A DNA stretch of 64,000 nucleotides. Source: Borborobacter arsenicus. Its GTDB lineage: Bacteria > Pseudomonadota > Alphaproteobacteria > Rhizobiales > Rhizobiaceae. Numbering within the stretch: position 1 is the first letter of the stretch; each line of letters opens with the position of its first letter. Positions 25,805 through 36,734 of this stretch are shown here, piece after piece. The position numbers and the translations under genes were made by a program. The stretch is taken from NCBI RefSeq assembly GCF_003934165.1, contig NZ_ML133509.1:370544-434543 (forward strand), written 5' to 3'. Below the pieces are notes generated by a model. It saw only the letters and a program-made list of their open reading frames with translations. It had not been told where the DNA came from and made no database searches.

Positions 25805-26519
25805 TGCCGGCGGCAGCGCCCAGAACGACCCAGAAGATCAGGCTGGTTACCGTCACCGCCACCACGAACTGATGATGCAGGTCCACCGGGATCGGCGATT
25901 CATGGCTGTCGGGTTGCGGCGCGCCGATAAGATGCGGCACGACGATCAGCCCAAGGCCGATCAGCGAAAACAGCAGCGAGCCGCGGAAGGCGATGAGGCC
26001 AAGGCCGGCGGCGGTCGCGGCTACAGTGCCGATCCACCAGAGCTGGCGGGTGGCGAGATCGGCGGCAGGCATGGCCGGCAGTTCCGGCGGCAGGCCGAGG
26101 CCCGGCGCCAGCGTGAAGACGGCGAAGCCGGCAAAGCCCCAGAAAATGCCCTGGCGCCAATTGGCGATGCCGCCCGCCAGTTCCGAAACCGCAACCAGAA
26201 TCAGCGCAAAGCCGATACCGGTCACGATATTGGCGAGCGCGGTATAGGCGAAGCGCTCGAACCCGTCGGCCGGCGCCCAGCCTTCCTCGTCATGCTCATG
26301 CGCCGGCGTGGCGGCGTCATGGCTATGCGCATCCGGCGCCACAGCTTCCGCCGGAGCAGCCTCCGCTGGCGCACCATGGTCGTGGCCGCCGGCATTTTCG
26401 AAGGTCTCGGCCTTCAGGATCAGGGGAACGGTCGCATAGCTCTGCATGGCCGTCATCAATATTCCGGACAAAAGCCCGGCTAGCGCCGCGACGAACACGA
26501 CGTTACGAAACAGTGTCAT
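25749..26519 (-). CDS. cbtA: Predicted cobalt transporter subunit CbtA
   Basis: A 256-residue membrane protein of the CbtA family, assigned to cobalt uptake because of its constant linkage to cobalamin genes and riboswitches. There is a first membrane segment (VVFVAALAGLLSGILMTA), then a His-rich loop about residues 43-80 (GGHDHG, DAHSHDAA, PAHEHDEE) likely to bind metal, then about four more membrane spans. It follows cbtB by 15 bp and overlaps the cobU frame by 56 bp. The direct transport mechanism of this family is not well established. Confidence 0.92.
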   Translation of the reverse strand: MTLFRNVVFVAALAGLLSGILMTAMQSYATVPLILKAETFENAGGHDHGAPAEAAPAEAVAPDAHSHDAATPAHEHDEEGWAPADGFERFAYTALANIVTGIGFALILVAVSELAGGIANWRQGIFWGFAGFAVFTLAPGLGLPPELPAMPAADLATRQLWWIGTVAATAAGLGLIAFRGSLLFSLIGLGLIVVPHLIGAPQPDSHESPIPVDLHHQFVVAVTVTSLIFWVVLGAAAGIARSRISGTATSLRDSLA

Positions 26520-26534
26520 GGAAACGGCCTTTCG

Positions 26535-26714
26535 TCAGTGGCAGGGGAATGCCATCGAATGGCGATAGTCGTGCCCGGCATTGTGGACGGCGTCCATATG
26601 CGAGAAGCCGACAAAGCCGACGATGAAGGTGCCGAGAAGTGCTGCCAGAGCCAGTTGGATCACGCGCGACGATGAATTCGCGGCGCTACCCAATACGGAA
26701 GAAGCCGTAGTCAT
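26535..26714 (-). CDS. cbtB: Predicted cobalt transporter subunit CbtB
   Basis: A 59-residue partner of CbtA with one membrane segment (IQLALAALLGTFIVGFVGF) and a conserved His-rich end (HMDAVHNAGHDYRHSMAFPCH region) suited to metal binding. The ATG at 26714 is chosen because AAAGGA lies six bases upstream; a GTG at 26729 is the only longer alternative. It is the first gene after the cobalamin riboswitch. Confidence 0.92.
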   Translation of the reverse strand: MTTASSVLGSAANSSSRVIQLALAALLGTFIVGFVGFSHMDAVHNAGHDYRHSMAFPCH

Positions 26715-26756
26715 ATCATGTCCTTTCACCCTCCACCCGAGGGTATTTAGTTTCTG

Positions 26757-26930
26757 TCCATCGCCGGCAGGTCTCCTGGCTTGCGGTTCACGGCCCTTCC
26801 CCGCCTTCCCAAAGGATATCCTTCAGTGGCATTTGGAGAGGGCCAACCGCACACAGTTGCGGGGGCAGCCGCGGCTTTGGGAAATTCCCGCACCGCATTC
26901 CCTCTTGATTCCTCGCGGAACCGACGATCG
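26757..26930 (-). ncRNA. Cobalamin riboswitch
   Basis: Read on the minus strand, the segment has the adenosylcobalamin aptamer elements in order: CGGTTCC near 26923, a GGGAA/GGTGCGGGAA block, GGCTGCCCCCGCAACTGT, GCCACTG (about 26826-26832), and the B12 box AAGCCAGGAGACCTGCC (about 26766-26782). It ends about 43 bp upstream of cbtB. High cobalamin should switch off cbtBA and the following cob genes. Boundaries are approximate. Confidence 0.95.
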
Positions 26931-27004
26931 TCAAACTATAGGCAAGAAACGGAAGCCGGGCAAACCAATTTCGGCGCCGTCGGACGCGCGGCGTCGCGCT
27001 GCCG

Positions 27005-27694
27005 TCAGACCGGCTGCGCAAGCACCTCGGCCACGAGTTGCTGCAATCGCCACAGATGCCGGTCGTGGATGCCGTGCGCTTCGAGATTCTTCACCGTGTG
27101 ATAGAGATAATCCGCGCCGGAGCCGAGGTGGCCGCAAGCATCTGCGAGCAGTTGCGCCACTTCGTCCTCGCTGCGCTTGCCGGCAAAGGTGCGGCCTTTC
27201 GGGTTGACGACGAAGCTCAGCGCCCGCATCGGCCCCTCCGCGGTTTCCAGTTTCAGCCAGCGCGGCAGATAGGTGGAAGGCTTTGCCGTCATTTCGCGCC
27301 GGAACAGCTTGTCGAACTGGTCGCGCAGATTCTGCTCCGGCAGCCTGTAGGCAACGCCGCGGCATTGGCCGCCGCGATGCAGCCCCATCATCAGGCCCGG
27401 CCGGTCGAGCGTGCCGCGCCAGCGCGTCAATCTTATGCAGAAGGAGCGGTGCCAGCCGCGCACCAGTGCCAGACGCTCGTCGAGATGCTCAAGCTCCGGT
27501 TTCCAGATCAGCGAGCCATAGGCAAACAGCCACACCGGCTCGCCAATGCGATGTCCCGCCAGCGCTTCGTCGAGCATGGCTTCGTAATCTGCCTCGTCCA
27601 GATAGGCCAGGCCGGGTTCGGGGCCGGTATCCTCGATCACACGGTGGCAGCGCGCCAGCAGTTGCGGTGTCAGCGCCATTACCCGTGATGCCAT
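27005..27694 (-). CDS. chaC: Gamma-glutamylcyclotransferase, ChaC-like
   Basis: A 229-residue ChaC-family protein, which cleaves glutathione to 5-oxoproline and Cys-Gly. WLFAYGSLIWKPELEHLDER is the nucleotide-like binding loop, followed by VRGWHRSFCIRLTRWRGT. The C-terminal HTVKNLEAHGIHDRHLWRL is typical. I prefer the ATG at 27694 (GGAAGG eight bases upstream) to the one at 27709. It follows the MFS gene by about 25 bp on the same strand and may be co-transcribed. Confidence 0.92.
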   Translation of the reverse strand: MASRVMALTPQLLARCHRVIEDTGPEPGLAYLDEADYEAMLDEALAGHRIGEPVWLFAYGSLIWKPELEHLDERLALVRGWHRSFCIRLTRWRGTLDRPGLMMGLHRGGQCRGVAYRLPEQNLRDQFDKLFRREMTAKPSTYLPRWLKLETAEGPMRALSFVVNPKGRTFAGKRSEDEVAQLLADACGHLGSGADYLYHTVKNLEAHGIHDRHLWRLQQLVAEVLAQPV

Positions 27695-27719
27695 GCCCGG
27701 ACCTTCCATTCACCCGCGT

Positions 27720-28919
27720 TCAAAGCGACTTCGGCAGGTACTTCCAGGTGAAGAAACCACAGATCGCCGTAAAGACCGCAAGCGTGCAAAATACCGCGCC
27801 AAGACCGAAAAAAGCCAGAACGACCGAATAGACCAGCGGCGGAATGAGTTCGGAAAAATCGAGAAAGGTACGATAGACGGCCGTCATCTGCGGCCGTTCA
27901 TAGCTGCGCACGGCCCGCAGAAAAGCAGTCGAGCCAAGCGCGTCGAGCGCGATGGTGAAAAAGGCTGCGAACAACAGGAAACCTCCCGCGATCAGCGGCA
28001 ACGATTCGCCGGCAAGGGCGGCAGCAAGCAAGGCGACGGTGAGTGCGACGAATGCAAACGCCATCGTGGCACGGGCGCCGAAGCGCTTGCCGGCCCGGCC
28101 CCAGAAGATTGCCGTGAACAGCAGCGCATTGCCGGCCGATACCAGCAGCCCGCCGGCAAGCTCGCCCTGCCCCGTCACCACCATCAGCAGCGGCCCATAG
28201 ACGAAGAATGTCGTCCAGAAACAGGAGCGGCCGAAGGCGATCACCCATGCCAATCGCAATCTCGGCTGGGAAACGAACCGGCCGATATTTGCGAGCGGAT
28301 TGACGGCGGCGACGTTGCCGGCACGGATCATCTTGTTGTCGCCCAGGCGGAAATACCAGAATGTGGCAAGCAGGGTCAGCGAAAACAGCACCACCACGCC
28401 ATGCGCGGCAAGCAGGCCGTAATTGCTGTAGAGAAAGACGCCCAGCGTCGGCCCGGCCGTCCAGGCGAGCATCGAAGACGCCATGCGCAGCGATTCGGAC
28501 TGCATGAACTCGGTCTTGCGGATATTGTCCATGATGTAGAGGTTGAGCGTGATCGCCAGCGCGCTCGCACCCATGACACGGGCCAGCATGCCGATCAGCT
28601 GGCCCCATAGCGTATCCGTCATGAAAAACAGCGCGCCGACGGCAAGCAGGCACACACCGGCCGTATAGACCCAGCGCCGCGACAGCCAGCCGATGATCAT
28701 CGGCATGAACAACGTCACCGACAGCCCGATCAGCGCCACCATCGTGTAAAGCAACGACACACTTTGCTCGCTGCGCAGCAGATCGTAGGCCTGGATCGGA
28801 ATCACGCTGGCAATCGATGCGCGCGCAAAGGATTCCAGCGTGTAAAGCGTGGCAAAAGTGCGCGCGCCGGCCGGTCGAACTGCCGGAAGCCAGATCGGAT
28901 GCCGTACCTGCGTTGCCAT
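27720..28919 (-). CDS. Major facilitator superfamily transporter
   Basis: A 399-residue protein with about 12 hydrophobic segments and MFS features such as MIIGWLSRRWVYTAG between helices 2 and 3 and WGRAGKRFGARATM in the second half. There is no signal peptide. The substrate cannot be told from sequence; a gene pair with ChaC does not settle it. The start at 28919 is the natural ATG, and the region upstream (28920-29052) holds no other gene. Confidence 0.9.
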   Translation of the reverse strand: MATQVRHPIWLPAVRPAGARTFATLYTLESFARASIASVIPIQAYDLLRSEQSVSLLYTMVALIGLSVTLFMPMIIGWLSRRWVYTAGVCLLAVGALFFMTDTLWGQLIGMLARVMGASALAITLNLYIMDNIRKTEFMQSESLRMASSMLAWTAGPTLGVFLYSNYGLLAAHGVVVLFSLTLLATFWYFRLGDNKMIRAGNVAAVNPLANIGRFVSQPRLRLAWVIAFGRSCFWTTFFVYGPLLMVVTGQGELAGGLLVSAGNALLFTAIFWGRAGKRFGARATMAFAFVALTVALLAAALAGESLPLIAGGFLLFAAFFTIALDALGSTAFLRAVRSYERPQMTAVYRTFLDFSELIPPLVYSVVLAFFGLGAVFCTLAVFTAICGFFTWKYLPKSL

Positions 28920-29052
28920 GAACCTGCCCTGAAGTCACTGCCTCAGATTTGCAGGGGAAAATCGCCGGCAGATGTCACGAAACCGACGCCGGGCAGTCGC
29001 AAAACCACACTGTCCAGCAGGCAGCCGGCTTTGGCCCAAAGCCGGGCGCAGC

Positions 29053-29907
29053 TCACAGCGCTGGGGCGTCCCATTCGGGCGCGAACTCGCCATCGCAAAT
29101 GCGCGCATTCCTGACCGTCAGGGCAGAAATCGCCTTCATCTCCTCGTCGCTGAGGGCAAAATCGAAAATGGCGGCGTTTTCGGCCAGCCGTTCCTTTTTC
29201 GTCGTGCACGGTATGGCGACCACGCCCTCCTGCTGCACATGCCAGCGCAGCACGATCTGCCCCGGCGTCTTGCCGTGACGGACGACAGCCGAGCGAACCG
29301 CCTCCTGCTCGAACAGATCGCTGCCACGAGACAGCGGACAATAGGACACCATCGCCATGCCGGCCTGCCGGCACATGCGCAAGACCTTGGTCTGGTCGAG
29401 ATAGGGGTGGTTCTCGACCTGATTGGCAACCAGCGGCGCCTCCGACAGTTCCAAGGCTCGCGAAAGCAGCGCGGTCGGGAAATTGGAAACGCCGATATGG
29501 CGGGTAAACCCCGCACGCTTGGCGTTGTTCAGCGCCCGGATTGAGCCTTCGAGCGCAATCTTGGAGTTCGGCCAATGGATCAGCAGAAGATCGACCTGAT
29601 CGAGGCCGAGCAGTTTCAGGCTGGCTTCTGCCGAACGCTCGAGGTCACCGGGCGCGATGTCGGTCGGCCAGACCTTGGTCGTGACGAACAGATCGTTCCT
29701 CGCCACGCCCGAGAGGCGCAACCCCTCCCCGACGGCAGCCTCATTCCTGTACATATGGGCGGTGTCGACATGCCGGTAGCCAAGCTGCAGCGCATGCGCC
29801 ACGATCTGGGTGCATTCTTCGCCTCCCAGCGTCCATGTGCCCAGCCCGAGAGCGGGTATTTTCGCGCCATTGGCATCCACGCCGTGCATCGCCGTCTCCA
29901 CATTCAT
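29053..29907 (-). CDS. Aldo/keto reductase
   Basis: A 284-residue NADPH-dependent aldo/keto reductase. The catalytic tetrad is visible: Asp48 and Tyr53 in HVDTAHMYRNE, Lys78 in VTTKVW, His111 in LLIHWPN. GVSNFPTALL and the C-terminal PCTTKKERLAEN bind cofactor. It resembles the 2,5-diketo-gluconate reductase/DkgB branch that reduces methylglyoxal and similar carbonyls. ATGs at 29907 and 29889 are both possible starts. It is divergent from the DUF1624 gene across about 60 bp. Confidence 0.93.
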   Translation of the reverse strand: MNVETAMHGVDANGAKIPALGLGTWTLGGEECTQIVAHALQLGYRHVDTAHMYRNEAAVGEGLRLSGVARNDLFVTTKVWPTDIAPGDLERSAEASLKLLGLDQVDLLLIHWPNSKIALEGSIRALNNAKRAGFTRHIGVSNFPTALLSRALELSEAPLVANQVENHPYLDQTKVLRMCRQAGMAMVSYCPLSRGSDLFEQEAVRSAVVRHGKTPGQIVLRWHVQQEGVVAIPCTTKKERLAENAAIFDFALSDEEMKAISALTVRNARICDGEFAPEWDAPAL

Positions 29908-29968
29908 TCATTACCGGCCTGATCCGTGATAGGGATTGCGCCCGCGACCACCAATCGGCACCCTCGGC

Positions 29969-30970
29969 ATGTATCCGCAAACACAATCGATTCAAGAGCC
30001 TGGACGACAGGTTGGGCGTATCCAGGCGCTCGATATTGCCCGCGGCCTGGCGCTCTTGGCCATGGCTGCCTACCATTTCACCTGGGATCTGGAGTTCTTC
30101 GGCTACACCGATCCAGGCATGACGGCGGTGGGCGGCTGGAAGCTTTTTGCGCGCTGCATTGCCACTAGCTTCCTGTTTCTTGTCGGCGTCAGCCTCTATC
30201 TGGCCCATGGCAACGGCATCCGCTGGAAAGGGTTCTGGCGGCGGCTCGCGATGATTGCGGGTGCTGCGCTGGCGATTTCGCTCGTCACCTATATCGCGGT
30301 TCCCGGCGGCTTCATCTTCTTCGGCATCCTGCACCAGATCACCCTTGCCAGTGTGCTCGGCCTCCTGTTCCTGCGCCTGCCCGCCCTGCTGACACTTGCT
30401 CTGGCGGCGGCGGTAATCGCCGCTCCTTCTTTCCTGCGCTCTTCCTTCTTCGACCATCCGGCCTGGTGGTGGGTCGGCCTTTCTTCCAGCAATCCGCGTT
30501 CCAACGATTACGTGCCGCTGTTTCCCTGGTTCGGAGCGGTGCTGGCCGGCATCGCGCTCACCCGGCTTGCCGCGTCTGCCGGCCTGTTGACCCGTCTGGC
30601 CGGCATGCAGGCGGGGTTCTGGTCGCGCCCCTTCATCCTTGCCGGACGCCACAGCCTGGCGTTTTATCTGGTGCACCAGCCGGTGCTGATCGCTCTTTTG
30701 TGGCTGTTCTCGCAGGTCGTGCCTGCCCAGGTGCAGACGCAGGAGGTGAGGTTTCGCCAATCCTGCGAGGCGACTTGCGAACAGACACGCGACGCCGAAT
30801 TCTGCGTGCGCTACTGTGCGTGCATGCTCGACACGCTCGAAAAGGACGACAGTCTCAACCAGCTTTTCGCTGGCAACGAGACGGCCGAACTGCGCAGCAG
30901 GATCGAGGAAAGCGCCGGCCTGTGCACGGTCACTGCCGACGAGCAGGCAATCGAGGAAGGAACGCCATGA
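29969..30970 (+). CDS. DUF1624 membrane protein with Cys-rich C-terminal tail
   Basis: A 333-residue multi-pass membrane protein of the DUF1624/HGSNAT-like acyltransferase group. RIQALDIARGLALLAMAAYH at the N-terminus holds the conserved Arg-Asp-His pattern, and GRHSLAFYLVHQPVLIALLW ends the membrane part. About nine hydrophobic spans are visible. The last 85 residues form a soluble tail with C-x3-C-x8-C-x3-C-x-C (CEATCEQTRDAEFCVRYCAC), perhaps metal-binding or disulfide-bonded. The ATG at 29969 is used; an in-frame TTG at 29936 is less likely. Its stop overlaps the next gene by ATGA. The transferred group is unknown. Confidence 0.85.
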   Translation: MYPQTQSIQEPGRQVGRIQALDIARGLALLAMAAYHFTWDLEFFGYTDPGMTAVGGWKLFARCIATSFLFLVGVSLYLAHGNGIRWKGFWRRLAMIAGAALAISLVTYIAVPGGFIFFGILHQITLASVLGLLFLRLPALLTLALAAAVIAAPSFLRSSFFDHPAWWWVGLSSSNPRSNDYVPLFPWFGAVLAGIALTRLAASAGLLTRLAGMQAGFWSRPFILAGRHSLAFYLVHQPVLIALLWLFSQVVPAQVQTQEVRFRQSCEATCEQTRDAEFCVRYCACMLDTLEKDDSLNQLFAGNETAELRSRIEESAGLCTVTADEQAIEEGTP

Positions 30971-31443
30971 CAGATATCCAGGCAACATCCAGCCACATAC
31001 CCTGGCCGCCGATCATCTATCTGGTCGCGATCGTCGCTGCGGGCGCGCTCACCCGCCTCTATCCCCTGCCCTGGCTGCAGGGACCGTTTGCCGATGTGCT
31101 GTTTGCCGCCGGCGGGCTAGCGGTCGTGGCGGCGATTGCGCTCTATATCTCGGCCATCGGCGCCATGCGACGCGCCGCCACGCCGATACGCCCCGGCTCC
31201 ATCCCACTGCATCTGGTCACCAGCGGTGCGTTCGGGCTGACCCGCAATCCGATTTACCTGGCCAATACGCTGGTGGTGGTCAGCATCGGCCTCATCACAG
31301 GAAGCCTGTGGTTCTTCCTGATTGCCCTTCTTGCCGCCTTTGCCACGCAAAAGCTTGCGATCGACCCGGAGGAAAGCCACTTGCAGGCGCGCTTCGGCAA
31401 GAAATACCGCGACTACGCCAAGCGCGTACGCCGCTGGATCTGA
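30967..31443 (+). CDS. Isoprenylcysteine carboxylmethyltransferase-like membrane protein
   Basis: A 158-residue membrane protein of the ICMT/phospholipid methyltransferase group. HLVTSGAFGLTRNPIYLANT and the end HLQARFGKKYRDYAKRVRRW are the conserved SAM-binding and C-terminal blocks seen in bacterial family members. Four hydrophobic segments precede and surround them. The bacterial substrate is not known. It starts within the stop codon of the DUF1624 gene (ATGA), so the two are translationally coupled. Confidence 0.88.
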   Translation: MTDIQATSSHIPWPPIIYLVAIVAAGALTRLYPLPWLQGPFADVLFAAGGLAVVAAIALYISAIGAMRRAATPIRPGSIPLHLVTSGAFGLTRNPIYLANTLVVVSIGLITGSLWFFLIALLAAFATQKLAIDPEESHLQARFGKKYRDYAKRVRRWI

Positions 31444-31449
31444 CCTTCT

Positions 31450-31740
31450 TCAGGTCGTGGACTCGACATCGGCCGAAAAGCGCAATTCGCGCATCGGCCG
31501 CACCTTGCGTGTCGTCTCCGCATAGGTCGGGTGGGCCTTGTAGGCGGCAAGAGCGGCGGCATCGGCAAATTCGGCATAGACGACGATGTCGATGCGATCG
31601 CACATCGGATCGACCTTGCTGTTGACCGTCACCTCGAAATGGCTCGAATACGGTATCGTAGCGAGTTCCATCAGGCCGTTGCGAACAGTCTCGACATCAT
31701 GGTCGGGCTTGACGCTGAAAAATACGATATGCCGGATCAA
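31450..31740 (-). CDS. Dabb-family stress-responsive alpha/beta-barrel protein
   Basis: A 96-residue protein of the Dabb (stress-responsive A/B barrel) family. MIRHIVFFSVKPDHD is the typical opening and FADAAALAAYKAHPTYAE the conserved helix region. Such proteins form dimeric ferredoxin-like barrels; bacterial functions are mostly unknown. It is convergent with the preceding methyltransferase-like gene with a 6-bp gap. Confidence 0.85.
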   Translation of the reverse strand: MIRHIVFFSVKPDHDVETVRNGLMELATIPYSSHFEVTVNSKVDPMCDRIDIVVYAEFADAAALAAYKAHPTYAETTRKVRPMRELRFSADVESTT

Positions 31741-32003
31741 CCCAGTCTCCCGAATTCTGCTGGCGTCTTTTGGTTCGTCATCGCCGTAACGTCAATGCGT
31801 CAGATTCGGCGTTTGGGACAGGCGGCAATCAGATGGTCCCGGCCACCCCAATTGCTGCAAGGTCGCCAGCGGCGCGACTCGCATTCGTAAATGTTTTCGT
31901 CTGACAACGCGCCGGAAAAGCCGTACATTTTGCCGTTCACGTCCACAATCGTGCTGAAAGCGCGCCTGAAAAAGCCGCATCGGCAGCAACCAGGGAGATT
32001 TCC

Positions 32004-32663
<660 letters not shown>

Positions 32664-33122
32664 GCGTAGCGCGCGCCACCACACGCGCGTGAACCGGAGC
32701 GTGATCGGCCGACACGAAACTTGTCTGAGCCGAATCACGCTCCAGCTATGGATCGAAGCCGGGGCAGGTTCACTTTTTTGTGAGCGCAACGGCTGCCCTA
32801 CATCGTCGAAATTCCCATGCGCAGCGCACCCGGTACGCGCCGGCCGTCACAAGCGGCAGCAGACGCTCGCGCCTCAAAAAAGTGTCATCACAACACGGTG
32901 ACAAGCTGCTGATCACGGCTCTCGCTCTGTTGATCGTCAGCCGGCTTACTTTTCCGCTCCTGCCGCGTCATATCCGGTGTAGCTGGTCAAGCAGCATTGG
33001 AAATTGAAGGATTGGAAGAAGACGCCATTACATGAATGGCAACCCAGGCGTAATACGTCGGCTCTCCAAGTATATCCCTAATTTTCTAATGATCGCTACC
33101 GGCATAATTTAGGAGAATACCG
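32664..33122. other. Long intergenic region with one strong palindrome
   Basis: These 459 bases contain no convincing gene. They hold the palindrome at 32696-32743, an AT-richer stretch at 33015-33115 that probably carries the promoter of the small exported protein gene, and its ribosome site TTAGGAGAA just before 33123. Confidence 0.5.
32696..32743. repeat. Palindromic stem-loop after peroxiredoxin gene
   Basis: Perfect 10-bp arms GGAGCGTGAT (32696-32705) and ATCACGCTCC (32734-32743) are continued inward by CGGC/GCCG with one bulged A, and by GACA/TGTC around the top loop. It may act as a transcription end for the peroxiredoxin gene or be a dispersed repeat; no U-tract follows. Confidence 0.75.
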
Positions 33123-33350
33123 ATGAAGAATACCGTCCTTGCTTTTACCGCTCTTATGATGACCTCGGGCATGGCTTTCGCGCAGAGTGCCGCCTATCCC
33201 GCTCATGCCGATGCCGCTCCCGCATCGGTCGTGGTCAATCAGCCCACCAGCGTCGACTATTCATCGACCGCATCCGTCACCGCGACAGTCGGTGCCACCA
33301 ATTTGCAGGAGCGCGCAACGATCATCCAGCAGCGCGCCGACAATCGCTGA
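33123..33350 (+). CDS. Small exported protein with APASVVVN motif (a)
   Basis: A 75-residue protein of unknown function. Residues 1-20 are a clean signal peptide (VLAFTALMMTSGMAFA, then QS). The mature part is about 55 residues, polar and Thr/Ser/Ala-rich, with DAAPASVVVNQPTSVDY. The same APASVVVN motif follows the signal peptide of the gene at 38047, so the two form a small family. A strong ribosome site (TTAGGAGAA) and a perfect terminator hairpin 28 bp after the stop support it as a real single-gene transcript. Confidence 0.75.
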   Translation: MKNTVLAFTALMMTSGMAFAQSAAYPAHADAAPASVVVNQPTSVDYSSTASVTATVGATNLQERATIIQQRADNR

Positions 33351-33377
33351 TTGCCGGAAATTCCTTCCCTGCCCAAT

Positions 33378-33410
33378 GACAAGGGCGGCAGGTCGTCTGC
33401 CGCCCTTGTC
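33378..33410. terminator. Perfect 14-bp terminator hairpin
   Basis: GACAAGGGCGGCAG (33378-33391) pairs perfectly with CTGCCGCCCTTGTC (33397-33410) around a 5-nt loop. It lies between the small exported protein gene and the convergent nucleotidase gene and probably ends both transcripts. There is no long T-run. Confidence 0.85.
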
Positions 33411-33446
33411 GATTCAAGGCCATGCCTGCCGATCTAAACCGGTTGC

Positions 33447-35426
<1,980 letters not shown>

Positions 35427-35644
35427 TGGGACTTCTCCTGGTGGGTTGCCTTGAAAAATCGACGTCGAAACGGCAAGTCTCGCGCCGAAATTCCGGCAAG
35501 TCCAGCAGGATCGGGTGACAGGCAAATGACCGCCTCGCATGGATTACTGCGCCGGCGAAACGTCGTTTCTTGGCCGATAGTCCGCTTGCACAAATCCTAA
35601 TCTGCTGTTTCATGCATTGGGCATGCATCAATTGAGGAGTGAGG

Positions 35645-36235
35645 ATGAGCACCAAGGCACAAGACCAGCAAATGCCATGGCCCGAGGTGGCGGCATGGCG
35701 AAAGGCCGAGCGCGCAAGGCTGATCGAGGCCCGGCTGGAAATTTCCGCTGAAAAGCGCGCCGAAATGGCAGCCCGGATCATCAAGGGACTGGATGCAGCC
35801 ATCGGCGACATGAAGGGGCGTCTGGTCAGCCTTTACTGGCCGTTTCGCGGCGAGCCCGATCTGCGCGGCTGGATGATTTCGATCATCGAGCGTGGCGGCG
35901 CTGTCGCCCTGCCGGTCGTGGTCGAGAAAGGCCATCCGCTGGTTTTCCGTGCCTATAAGCCCGGCGACAAGCTTGAAAAAGGCGTCTGGAACATCCCGAT
36001 CCCGGCCGAAGGCGAAAGCGTGATTCCCAATGTCGTGATTTCGCCGATCGTCGGCTTCGATGCGCAAAACTACCGGCTCGGCTATGGCGGCGGATTCTTC
36101 GACCGGACCCTTGCGGCGATGCCGACAAAGGCGCTGGTCATCGGTATCGGCTATGAGATCGGCCGCATTGCGACAATCCATCCGCAAGCCCATGACATTC
36201 CGATGGACCGGATCATCACCGAGAAGTCAATCTGA
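35645..36235 (+). CDS. 5-formyltetrahydrofolate cyclo-ligase
   Basis: A 196-residue enzyme that recycles 5-formyl-THF to 5,10-methenyl-THF with ATP. GYGGGFFDRTLAAM is the conserved ATP/phosphate loop, and RLVSLYWPFRGEPDLRGW and DIPMDRIITE are typical. The ATG at 35645 follows TGAGGAG; a GTG at 35639 is an alternative. It is not adjacent to the sarcosine oxidase genes but would serve the same folate pool. In many proteobacteria 6S RNA lies just upstream of this gene; I could not recognise one in 35427-35644. Confidence 0.92.
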   Translation: MSTKAQDQQMPWPEVAAWRKAERARLIEARLEISAEKRAEMAARIIKGLDAAIGDMKGRLVSLYWPFRGEPDLRGWMISIIERGGAVALPVVVEKGHPLVFRAYKPGDKLEKGVWNIPIPAEGESVIPNVVISPIVGFDAQNYRLGYGGGFFDRTLAAMPTKALVIGIGYEIGRIATIHPQAHDIPMDRIITEKSI

Positions 36236-36241
36236 CGCAGG

Positions 36242-36715
36242 TCAGGCCAGTTCCGGCTTCATGCCCATCGCGGTGCGGTCGATGATCTCGCGCAGCGCGA
36301 AGGACGAGTTGATCTTGGTGACATGCGGCATGGCCGACAGCCATTCCTTATGGATGCGCTCATAGTCGGCAAGGTCGCGGGCGGCGATGCGCAGGATGTA
36401 ATCATATTCGCCCGACATCAGATGGCACGACAGGATGTTGGGGCAGCGTTTGACGGCGGCTTCGAACTCGGTCAGCGTCTTTTCGAACTGCCCCGACAGC
36501 GAAATATGCACGATCGCCGTCATCTGGTGCCCGAGCGCGGCATTGGACAACCTTGCGTGGTAACCGCGGATGATGCCGCTTTTTTCAAGGTTATCCAGCC
36601 GGCGCGAGCAGGCCGATTGGGACAGTCCGACTTTCTCGGCCAGCGCGGCATTGGGGATACGGCCATCGCGCTGAAGCGTGTCGAGAATGGCAATATCTAT
36701 CCGGTCGAGGGACAT
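36242..36715 (-). CDS. Lrp/AsnC-family regulator
   Basis: A 157-residue feast/famine regulator. The N-terminal winged helix is LDRIDIAILDTLQRDGRIPN followed by LAEKVGLSQSACSRRLDNLE. The C-terminal RAM ligand domain includes ILSCHLMSGEYDYILRIAAR. It is divergent from alanine dehydrogenase, the classical arrangement in which the regulator activates ald in response to alanine. The AT-rich space between carries a palindromic candidate binding site. Confidence 0.93.
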   Translation of the reverse strand: MSLDRIDIAILDTLQRDGRIPNAALAEKVGLSQSACSRRLDNLEKSGIIRGYHARLSNAALGHQMTAIVHISLSGQFEKTLTEFEAAVKRCPNILSCHLMSGEYDYILRIAARDLADYERIHKEWLSAMPHVTKINSSFALREIIDRTAMGMKPELA

Positions 36716-36734
36716 TTCGGTATTTCCTTCGAAA

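Noticed and set aside
31800..31928. Minus-strand 42-codon frame starting MYGFSGALSDENIYECESRR and ending in CPKRR
   Set aside because: The composition looks protein-like (Trp, Cys, WGGRDHLIAACP), but no ribosome site precedes the ATG at 31928, the frame stays open further upstream through the peroxiredoxin gene, and no family is recognised. It could be a remnant; not enough support to annotate.
32780..33007. Plus-strand frame with a hydrophobic stretch LLITALALLIVSRLTFPLLP
   Set aside because: No ribosome site or plausible start is seen, its N-terminal part looks random, and it lies in an intergenic region next to a palindrome. The hydrophobic run alone is not evidence of a gene.
35427..35644. 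Possible 6S RNA upstream of the 5-formyl-THF cyclo-ligase gene
   Set aside because: The location is classical for 6S RNA in many proteobacteria, but I could not find the long closed stem with a central bulge, and the cyclo-ligase ribosome site occupies the end of the region.
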